64,000 bases of DNA from Scybalousia_A sp964639765 (GTDB lineage: Bacteria > Bacteroidota > Bacteroidia > Bacteroidales > P3), in the NCBI GenBank assembly GCA_964639765.1, contig CAZXEN010000001.1, forward strand, positions 73,373 to 137,372, in the 5' to 3' direction. This document shows, piece by piece, positions 34,383 through 41,773 of the stretch. Below the pieces are notes generated by a model, which saw only the letters and a list, made by a program, of their open reading frames with translations, did not search any database and was not told where the DNA came from. Position numbers and translations under genes: made by a program. How positions within the stretch are numbered: the first letter of the stretch is position 1; each line of letters starts with the position of its first letter.

Positions 34383-37300
34383 ATGAGTGTTTATGAATCA
34401 TCGGTAAAGAGACCCGTTTTAGTTTCTATCGCTTTTATTGCGGTAATGATTATGGGTATCTTTTCCTATAGCAAATTAAGTATAGACCTGTTGCCAGACT
34501 TTGATATGAATACGGCAATGGTCATAGTCTCTTATCCTAATGCAAGTGCTGAAGATGTGGAAAACAACGTAACAAAGACGATAGAAACATCTATGTCCAC
34601 AGTCAACGACTTAAAGAAAGTATCTTCCACATCTAAAGACAATGTTTCCATAGTTACGGTGGAATTTAATTGGGGAACAGACTTGGATGATGCTGTAAAT
34701 GATATGCGAGATAAGTTGGAAATGGTCAAGATGTCTCTACCTGATGGAGCTTCTTCTCCTATGATTTTCAAATTATCTACTTCTATGCTGCCTGTTGTCA
34801 TCTATTCTGTCAGTGCTAACGAAAGTATGTCCGCTCTTTACAAGATATTAGACGAAAACATGTCTAATCCTCTTCAAAGAATAGACGGAGTAGGTAGCGT
34901 TACTATCACTGGTGCTCCAAGAAGAGAGATTGTTGCCTTAGTTGATCCTAAAAAGATGGAGGCTTACAATCTTACCGTTGAAAGTATAGGTAGTAGAATA
35001 GCAGCAGAAAATCTCAATATGCCTTCTGGTAAGTTTTATATTGGCAATGAATCTTACACTCTTCGTATAGAAGGAGAATACAAAGAAAGTGATCCTTTAA
35101 AGGATATTGTTGTTGCTAATTATGGAGGACCTATTTATCTTAGAGATGTAGCTACTGTTAGAGACTCTCTACAGGAAAAAATACAAGAATCATACGTTAA
35201 TGGCAAGCGAGGTGCGACTGTTGTTGTTTCAAAACAAAATGGAGCAAACTCTGTTGATGTAATGAACAAAATAAACAAAGCCCTACCAAGTATAGAGAAG
35301 AATCTACCTCCTGACGTTCATATCACAGAGGTTATGAACACAACTGACAACATTATCAACTCTATCAATTCCTTAAAAGAAACTATTATATTAGCTTTCG
35401 TCTTTGTCATAGTGGTTATTATGTACTTCCTTGGACAATGGAGAGCTGCTTTAATAGTTATTGTAACTATACCTGTTTCCCTTATTGGTGCATTTATATA
35501 TCTACTCGCTGCAGGCGAAACCCTTAATATGATTTCTATGTCAGCCCTCACCATAAGTATAGGAATGGTTGTGGATGATGCTATTGTTGTTATGGAAAAC
35601 GTAACAAAACATATAGAACGAGGAGCAAGACCAAGAGAAGCTGCTATTTATGGAACCAATGAAGTAGCAAACGCTGTTGTCGCTGCAACTCTTACTCTTA
35701 TTGCAGTATTCTTCCCTTTCACAATGCTTGGAGGTATGGCAGGTATAATGTTTAAACAATTAGGGTGGATGATGTGTATCATTATGGTTGTTTCCATTAT
35801 ATGTGCATTAACTCTTACTCCTATGCTTTGCTCTCTCATCTACAAACGAAAAGTAAAACGAGCAGGTGAAGTAAAAGAAGAAAGAGTGACCATCTTTACA
35901 AAAATACGTAATGCTATTGACAAACAACTTTCTGTTTTGGATAATGGTTATGAGAAGATTTTGGCATGGTGCGTAAGACATAAGCCAAGTACAATAATTG
36001 TCTCTGCTGCCATCTTTGTTCTTTCTCTGTTCCTTATCAAGTTCATTGGTACAGACTTTATTCCTCGTTCAGATAATGCCATGATTAGTGGTGATATTGA
36101 ACTGCCTGCTGGTGCAAGTGTGGAAAGAAGTAAGGTTATTGCTGAACGTTTCTATCAATTTGTAAAGAAAGAAATTCCAGAGTTACAGAATATGACCTAC
36201 TCTGTTGGTACTCCTTCAGAAGATGAAGACAATTCATTTTCTCTTATGCAGACAACAGGAGACAACTACATTTCTTTCCGTATGAAGTTTGTTGATATTG
36301 CTGACAGAAAACGCGATATTTATGAAATCTCAGATGTATTAAGAAATGAAATTGCATCTTATCCTGAAGTAAGTAAATCTACGATAACTCCTGGAGGACA
36401 ACAAGGAGGTATGACAGGAGGTTCTACAGTAGAAGTACAGATATTCGGTTATGATTTTGAAACAACATCAAAACTTGCAAGCCAATATAAAGCAGGCATG
36501 GAAAAAGTAGAAGGATTAAAAGATATAACTATTTCTCGTAAGGATTACGCTCCTCAATTCAATCTTGAATTTGACAGAGAAAAACTTGCAGAAAATGGCT
36601 TAAGTGTATCTACTGCTTCTACTTTTGTCCGTAACAGAATGAACGGTATGACTGCTTCACTGTTCCGTGAAGACGGAGACGAATATAATATAAAAGTACG
36701 TTATGCTGAAGATTTCCGTAAAAATATTGAAGACATAGAAAACATAACTCTTTATTCTTCAACAGGTCAGCCTATCAAACTTAGTGAAGTTGCAAAAGTT
36801 GTTGAAAAATTTGCTCCTCCTCAAATAGAGCGTCAAGACCGTGAGCGTATTATCAAAGTTACTGCAACCCTTTCTGGAACAACAATAGACAAGGCCAAAG
36901 CAGCTATTGACAATATTACTTCTTCTCTTTCAATTCCGTCAAATGTTGGTATAGAAATAGGTGGTACAATAGAAGACCAGCAGGATACTTTCAGCGATAT
37001 TGGTCTATTAGGTATAATTATCATCATATTAGTTTATTCCGTTATGGCAGGACAGTTTGAAAGTTTCCGTTCTCCGTTTATCATCATGTTCTCTGTTCCT
37101 TTTGCCTTGACAGGTATGTTCGTTGGTCTGTTCTTAACAGGCGGAACTTTGAATATGATGTCCCTTATCGGTGCCATTATGCTGATAGGTATAGTTGTGA
37201 AGAACGGTATCGTGCTTGTGGATTATATCAATCTTAATAGAGAGAGAGGAATGAGCATTATCAACTCCATTGTACTTGGTGGTAAATCCCGTCTTCGTCC

Positions 37301-37532
37301 TGTGCTTATGACCACTGCAACAACAGTCTTAGGTATGTTGCCTATGGCTATTGGTATTGGTGAAGGATCTGAAGTTTGGCAGCCTATGGGTGTTGTTATT
37401 GTTTTCGGTCTTACAATATCCACACTTGTAACTCTTGTTTTGATTCCTACAATCTATGGCTCTTTTGCAGCAAACAAGCTAAACCGTCAAAGAAAGAATT
37501 TACACAAAAGATTAAGAAAGGAGATAGAATAA
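34383..37532 (+). CDS. RND-family efflux permease (AcrB/HAE1-like)
   Basis: This 1049-residue inner-membrane protein is a full-length RND transporter: one N-terminal helix, a large periplasmic domain, a block of six helices (about 335-540), a second periplasmic domain, and five more helices (about 870-1030). The proton-relay Asp pair is seen in GMVVDDAIVVMEN near residue 400. It exports drugs or other amphiphiles driven by the ion gradient. Its stop codon overlaps the start of the PII-like gene by one base (TAATG), so translation of the two is coupled. Confidence 0.95.
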   Translation: MSVYESSVKRPVLVSIAFIAVMIMGIFSYSKLSIDLLPDFDMNTAMVIVSYPNASAEDVENNVTKTIETSMSTVNDLKKVSSTSKDNVSIVTVEFNWGTDLDDAVNDMRDKLEMVKMSLPDGASSPMIFKLSTSMLPVVIYSVSANESMSALYKILDENMSNPLQRIDGVGSVTITGAPRREIVALVDPKKMEAYNLTVESIGSRIAAENLNMPSGKFYIGNESYTLRIEGEYKESDPLKDIVVANYGGPIYLRDVATVRDSLQEKIQESYVNGKRGATVVVSKQNGANSVDVMNKINKALPSIEKNLPPDVHITEVMNTTDNIINSINSLKETIILAFVFVIVVIMYFLGQWRAALIVIVTIPVSLIGAFIYLLAAGETLNMISMSALTISIGMVVDDAIVVMENVTKHIERGARPREAAIYGTNEVANAVVAATLTLIAVFFPFTMLGGMAGIMFKQLGWMMCIIMVVSIICALTLTPMLCSLIYKRKVKRAGEVKEERVTIFTKIRNAIDKQLSVLDNGYEKILAWCVRHKPSTIIVSAAIFVLSLFLIKFIGTDFIPRSDNAMISGDIELPAGASVERSKVIAERFYQFVKKEIPELQNMTYSVGTPSEDEDNSFSLMQTTGDNYISFRMKFVDIADRKRDIYEISDVLRNEIASYPEVSKSTITPGGQQGGMTGGSTVEVQIFGYDFETTSKLASQYKAGMEKVEGLKDITISRKDYAPQFNLEFDREKLAENGLSVSTASTFVRNRMNGMTASLFREDGDEYNIKVRYAEDFRKNIEDIENITLYSSTGQPIKLSEVAKVVEKFAPPQIERQDRERIIKVTATLSGTTIDKAKAAIDNITSSLSIPSNVGIEIGGTIEDQQDTFSDIGLLGIIIIILVYSVMAGQFESFRSPFIIMFSVPFALTGMFVGLFLTGGTLNMMSLIGAIMLIGIVVKNGIVLVDYINLNRERGMSIINSIVLGGKSRLRPVLMTTATTVLGMLPMAIGIGEGSEVWQPMGVVIVFGLTISTLVTLVLIPTIYGSFAANKLNRQRKNLHKRLRKEIE

Positions 37533-37822
37533 TGAAAGCAGCATTTATAGCATACAATCAAGCCTTTGTGGAAGAAGTAGAACAAATACTTCGCCAATTA
37601 AATCTTAGAGGTTACACCAAATGGGATAATGTCAAAGGTAGAGGCTCAAAAACAGGAGAACCTCACATTGGTTCTCACGCTTGGCCAAGTAAAAATATGG
37701 CTACACTATGTGTAGTTGATGACTACATAGCTCCTGTCTTGAAAAAGAGAATACAAGGTTTGGACAATTCTGCACCTGAACAGGGTCTGAGAATATTTTT
37801 CTGGGACGTAATAGACGTATAA
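37532..37822 (+). CDS. Small PII-like protein coupled to the RND pump
   Basis: The ATG at 37532 shares its A with the RND stop codon and gives a 96-residue protein. It opens with a beta strand and helix (MKAAFIAYNQAFVEEVEQILRQL split as strand plus amphipathic helix), followed by KGRGSKTGEPHIGSHAW and a C-terminal LRIFFWDV strand. This resembles the PII/GlnB-like ferredoxin fold, where the loop GRGS...GEPHxGSHAWP is a conserved block in a family found behind RND pumps in Bacteroidetes. The true GlnB uridylylation loop is not present. A regulatory or metal-sensing role for the pump is inferred. Confidence 0.7.
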   Translation: MKAAFIAYNQAFVEEVEQILRQLNLRGYTKWDNVKGRGSKTGEPHIGSHAWPSKNMATLCVVDDYIAPVLKKRIQGLDNSAPEQGLRIFFWDVIDV

Positions 37823-37849
37823 TCTTTCATAATACTAAATTTATTTGTC

Positions 37850-37875
37850 AGGACGGGAGCAATCTCGTCCTTTTT
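37850..37875 (+). terminator. Rho-independent terminator of the efflux operon
   Basis: AGGACGGG pairs with CTCGTCCT (8 pairs, one G-U) around AGCAAT and is followed by a five-T run. It lies 28 bp after the PII-like stop. Confidence 0.8.
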
Positions 37876-37909
37876 GTTTGACAAAGAATCTGCAGGTGTA
37901 TATGCTCAT

Positions 37910-37997
37910 AAAAAAAGTCTTCGTTTTTGAGAAAAAAGTCTTGATGTTTAGGGTATAAAGAGTTGGTTTTTGAAGACAAAATCCAACTCTTTTTTTT
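37910..37997. repeat. 43-bp-period intergenic element, copy 7
   Basis: Cores GTCTTCG (37917), GTCTTGA (about 37938) and GAGTTGG (37960), then inverted CCAACTC (37983), with A/T-tracts between. 37917 to 37960 is exactly 43 bp. GAGTTGGTTTT pairs with AAAATCCAACTC with one bulge and ends in a T8 run. GTCTTC (37917-37922) is also inverted as GAAGAC in the final loop (37972-37977). Confidence 0.7.
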
Positions 37998-38132
37998 CAG
38001 AACAAAAAAGAAAGAAAAAAGCATAGTTTTTTTTTGTTCAAATCACAGGGTCTGCCTGCATATATACCTGTTATGAAAGCGGGGTTCAAGATAAAAAGTT
38101 CCCGGCCTTATCCTTCTTACAAAAAAATATTG

Positions 38133-38140
38133 TACTTTTG
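38133..38140 (+). promoter_or_regulatory. Promoter -7 element of the gldFG-like gene
   Basis: TACTTTTG followed by C lies 25 bp before the ATG at 38166. No -33 TTTG at normal spacing. Confidence 0.45.
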
Positions 38141-38165
38141 CAGTTCTAAAAAATGGAGTTTAATT

Positions 38166-40643
38166 ATGTGGACATTATTTAAAAAAGAAATAAACAGTTT
38201 TCTGACCTCACTGATAGGATATATAACAATTGTAGTTTTTCTTATAGTTAATGGATTGTTTCTTTGGGTTATAAGTTCGTCGTCTTGGAGTTTCAATATC
38301 TTTGACAGTACAATAGCATCCTTGGACGGTCTATTTGCTTTGTCGCCTTGGCTGTTTTTATTCCTTATCTCAGCCATAACAATGAAAATGTTTGCCGAAG
38401 AAAAAAAGAACGGTACCATAGAAATCCTTCTTACCAAACCCATAAGCGATGTTTCCATCATCACAGCCAAGTTTCTTGCAGGGCTTACCATAGTTGTTTT
38501 GTCTGTACTTCCTACAATGATATATATGATTTGCGTCTATAGACTTGGTTCTCCTGTAGGCAATATGGATATTGGAAGTGCATTGGGTTCATACATCGGC
38601 TTAATCTTCCTTGGAGGCGTGTTTGTCTCAATAGGTTTGTTCGCTTCTTCAATAACAGACAATCAGATTGTTTCTTTTATCACGTCCATTCTGCTTTGTT
38701 TTGTTTTTTATATAGGATTTACTTTTATTTCATGGATACCTTTGTTCTCAAAAATAGATCTTGGAATAAGAAATCTTGGAATAGAATATCACTATATGTC
38801 AATGAGCAGAGGCGTTGTTTCCTTGAGAGATGTGGTGTATTTTGTCAGTGTCTGCGTGTTCTTTATATTTCTTACAAGAGTTACCCTTCCATATAGCAGC
38901 AAAATATCCGTAAAGATAAGTTATATTATACAGTTGTTTGTATGTCTGGGTGTTATTCTTGTGGTCAATGTCATGGTTTATTTCTTCTTGAGAGGAGAAA
39001 TAGACCTTACCAAAGAAAAACGCTACTCTCTTACCACTGCTTCCAAATCATTGTTGGGGAAAAACAAGGACAAGGCTCTTTCAATAGAAGATGCCATGAC
39101 AATAAGATGCTATCTTGGAAAAGACATTCCTATTCAGTACAAGGAATTAAGAAACTCACTTATTGAGAAACTTGATGAATTCAGGAGTTATAACAGCAAT
39201 ATACAATACGATTTTGTTGATCCAAACGCATACGACGGAGAAAAGAAAGCAGATTTCTATCAAAAACTGTTCAAAAGAGGCTTCCAGCCATTGCTTATTC
39301 AAACCAATACTGGAGGAAAGCAGGAACAACAGTATATTTTCCCTTATATTGAAGTAACATACAAAGGGCGTACTGCTTTTCAGTCAATAATGAATACAGG
39401 AAACGGTTTTTCCGATGCGGCCCTGATTCAAAGCAGTATTCAAAATCTGGAATATATGCTCTATACTTCAATACAATCTGTCCTAAGGGATATAAAACCG
39501 TCAATAGCTTTTCTTTATGGACAAGGAGAATTGGAAGCCGGAAGATTGTTGGATATAATACAGACTTTGGATGAAAGATACTTGGTGGATTCTGTTTCAA
39601 TAGGAGGGAAAATAGATGCCTTGGTGGAAAGAACATACAAAGACAATGCCATAGATTTCCGTAAGAAATACGAATGCATTATAGTTGCAAAACCACAACA
39701 GCCTTTCAATGCAAAGGATTTATACATATTGGACCAATATGTTATGAGAGGAGGAAAAATACTTTGGCTGATAGACCCGCTAAGTGCAAATATGGACTCT
39801 CTGCAAAGTCAGGCTTCCACTTTGGCTTTGAGTGTTACAACAGGAGCGGAAGAAATGTTGTTCAACTATGGAGTAAAACTGAATACAAATCTTGTAATGG
39901 ATTTGCAATGTGTCAATGTGCCTATAGTAACAGGAACTTACGGAAATGGAAGACCTCAAATGACTTTCTATCCTTGGAATTTCTTTGCACAGCTTTCATC
40001 AAACTCCAACAGTGTCATTGCACAACGGATAAATCCTGTAAAAGTGGAATTTGCTTCTACAATAGACAGTGTGGAAAACAATGGAATGGTAAGCTATACT
40101 CCTATTCTTCAAACATCAAACAACACTCGTCTCTTAAATGCTCCTGTTAATGTTTCCTTGCAGATGCTTAAACAAAAACAGGAACCTCGCTTGTTCAACC
40201 AAGGAAAACATACCATTGCAATGCTAATCGAAGGAAAATTCTCTTCCATGTTCAGAAACCGCCTGCCGGAAGAAATGCTTGAAAACACAATGATAGCAAA
40301 TCTTAACGCTTCTGACTCTACTGCAATGATTGTGATTGCTGACGGCGATATAATAAAGAATGACTGGAAACAAGGACAACTGGTTCCTTTGGGATATGAT
40401 ATCTATACAAACCAAATGTTCGGCAACAAAGATTTTCTCATAAACTGTGTTGATTATCTGTGCGGTAACAAAACCCTGATACCTTTAAGAAACAGGGAAA
40501 TAGTTGTCAGACGTCTGGATATGGCTAAAGTGGAAAGAGAAAAAACAGGCTGGCAGGTATTCAATATTGTTGTTCCTTTGTTCCTGATAAGCTTGTTAGG
40601 TGTAGGAATGATGATTATAAGAAAAAGAAAATACGCTCTATAA
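38166..40643 (+). CDS. Fused GldF-GldG-type ABC transporter subunit
   Basis: The likely start at 38166 (MWTLFKKEINSFLTSLIGY) gives 825 residues. Residues 1-about 245 are an ABC-2 permease like GldF (six helices, with the EEKKNGTIEILLTKPISD block). Without a stop this runs into a GldG-like part: a membrane helix, then GEIDLTKEKRYSLTTASKSLL, a large extracytoplasmic domain with YLGKDIPIQYKELRNSL and GGKILWLIDPL, and a final membrane anchor (WQVFNIVVPLFLISLLGVG). In Flavobacterium GldF and GldG are separate and work with the ATPase GldA in gliding/T9SS function. No ATPase gene is adjacent. Function here may be general export rather than gliding. Confidence 0.85.
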   Translation: MWTLFKKEINSFLTSLIGYITIVVFLIVNGLFLWVISSSSWSFNIFDSTIASLDGLFALSPWLFLFLISAITMKMFAEEKKNGTIEILLTKPISDVSIITAKFLAGLTIVVLSVLPTMIYMICVYRLGSPVGNMDIGSALGSYIGLIFLGGVFVSIGLFASSITDNQIVSFITSILLCFVFYIGFTFISWIPLFSKIDLGIRNLGIEYHYMSMSRGVVSLRDVVYFVSVCVFFIFLTRVTLPYSSKISVKISYIIQLFVCLGVILVVNVMVYFFLRGEIDLTKEKRYSLTTASKSLLGKNKDKALSIEDAMTIRCYLGKDIPIQYKELRNSLIEKLDEFRSYNSNIQYDFVDPNAYDGEKKADFYQKLFKRGFQPLLIQTNTGGKQEQQYIFPYIEVTYKGRTAFQSIMNTGNGFSDAALIQSSIQNLEYMLYTSIQSVLRDIKPSIAFLYGQGELEAGRLLDIIQTLDERYLVDSVSIGGKIDALVERTYKDNAIDFRKKYECIIVAKPQQPFNAKDLYILDQYVMRGGKILWLIDPLSANMDSLQSQASTLALSVTTGAEEMLFNYGVKLNTNLVMDLQCVNVPIVTGTYGNGRPQMTFYPWNFFAQLSSNSNSVIAQRINPVKVEFASTIDSVENNGMVSYTPILQTSNNTRLLNAPVNVSLQMLKQKQEPRLFNQGKHTIAMLIEGKFSSMFRNRLPEEMLENTMIANLNASDSTAMIVIADGDIIKNDWKQGQLVPLGYDIYTNQMFGNKDFLINCVDYLCGNKTLIPLRNREIVVRRLDMAKVEREKTGWQVFNIVVPLFLISLLGVGMMIIRKRKYAL

Positions 40644-40657
40644 ATAAAAACAAGGCT

Positions 40658-41755
40658 ATGAAAGTAAAAGATTTATATAATAAACTCCGACCTAAAAACA
40701 GAAAACAGAAAAACATCTTTGGTCTGGTCTCAATTGTTGTTCTCGGACTGATTGTTGTTGTTGTGTGGATAGCTAATTCAAAAACCACGACAATAAAACA
40801 GAACTACCATATAGAAAACATTGACTCTATCGTTAAAATCACGTTGAAGGACAAATTGGGAAAAAATGTTGTTCTGGAAAGAAAAGAAGATTCCCTGTGG
40901 GTTGTCAACAAGGATTATGAATGCAACAAATCCACCATACAAGGTTTTCTTGAAACTTTCGCAAATATGAGAATAAGGGAAGCTCTTCCCAAAGCAGCCG
41001 TCAACAATATTGTATCTTCTTTGGCAACCAATGGCGTAGAAGTGAAAGTCTATACAAAAGACTATTTGATTGATTTTGGTTTTGTTCACCTTTTTAAACG
41101 AGTTCATTTGAAATCCACTTATTTTGTCGGCTCTGAAACACAAGACCGTTTAGGAACATACGTTCTTAAAGAAGGAGACAGCGAACCTCGCATTGTACAT
41201 ATTCCGGAATTCAGGGGATATCTTTCTTCCCGTTTCAATACAGATGCAGATGCATGGAAATCTCATAATGTATTTCGCTACAAACAAAGTGAAATAGCCT
41301 CACTTTCCATAGATATACCGAATCAGAACACACAGTCTTTCTCACTTAGAAACAATGGAAAAGGCTTTGACTTCTTGGATTATCAAGGAAACCAGATAAA
41401 CAATTTTGACACTGCAAAGGTTGTTGCTCTTTTATCCTCATTTGTCAATATGAATTACGAAAGTGTTGCAAGCAATATAGACAAAAAACAACGGGATACT
41501 ATTTTTACTCATACACCTTTGTACATAATAACGATAAACGACAAAAAAGGAAAGAAGGAAACAATGACGATATACCTTAAACCGGGGGAAGATGAAGTGG
41601 AAATAACAGATCCTCGTCAAGGTTTCTTTGTTGCAATGTCTGATATCAACCGCTGTTATGCTCTTACTTCAAAAACAAAAGACACTCTTGTGATGCAGTA
41701 TTTTACTTTGGACAATGTTCTTCAGCCTGCAAACTATTTTATTCATAAACAATAA
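40658..41755 (+). CDS. DUF4340-like membrane-anchored protein, GldFG partner
   Basis: This 365-residue protein has one N-terminal membrane helix (about 22-41) and a long extracytoplasmic region with the repeated beta layout of DUF4340 proteins (KITLKDKLGKNVVLERKEDSLWVVNKDYECN, then LSIDIPNQNTQSFSLRNNGKGFDF). DUF4340 genes commonly follow GldG-like genes and are thought to be accessory parts of that transporter. It starts 14 bp after the fused gldFG gene. No catalytic motif is seen. Confidence 0.7.
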   Translation: MKVKDLYNKLRPKNRKQKNIFGLVSIVVLGLIVVVVWIANSKTTTIKQNYHIENIDSIVKITLKDKLGKNVVLERKEDSLWVVNKDYECNKSTIQGFLETFANMRIREALPKAAVNNIVSSLATNGVEVKVYTKDYLIDFGFVHLFKRVHLKSTYFVGSETQDRLGTYVLKEGDSEPRIVHIPEFRGYLSSRFNTDADAWKSHNVFRYKQSEIASLSIDIPNQNTQSFSLRNNGKGFDFLDYQGNQINNFDTAKVVALLSSFVNMNYESVASNIDKKQRDTIFTHTPLYIITINDKKGKKETMTIYLKPGEDEVEITDPRQGFFVAMSDINRCYALTSKTKDTLVMQYFTLDNVLQPANYFIHKQ

Positions 41756-41773
41756 TATATAAAAAACAATAAT

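Larger units (their letters stand above)
37823..38165. other. Intergenic region before the gldFG-like gene
   Basis: This 343-bp gap holds, in order, a terminator (37850-37875), a short AT-rich stretch, repeat copy 7 (37910-37997), and a promoter core (38133-38140) in front of the fused gldFG gene. No gene-like frame apart from the upstream extension of the gldFG ORF, which has no conserved sequence. Confidence 0.7.

Noticed and set aside
37376..37531. N-terminal extension of the PII-like ORF
   Set aside because: It lies in another frame inside the conserved RND permease end; the TAATG overlap at 37532 is the natural start.
38034..38165. Extended start for the fused GldFG protein
   Set aside because: The upstream 44 residues cross the promoter core and have no similarity to GldF N-termini.
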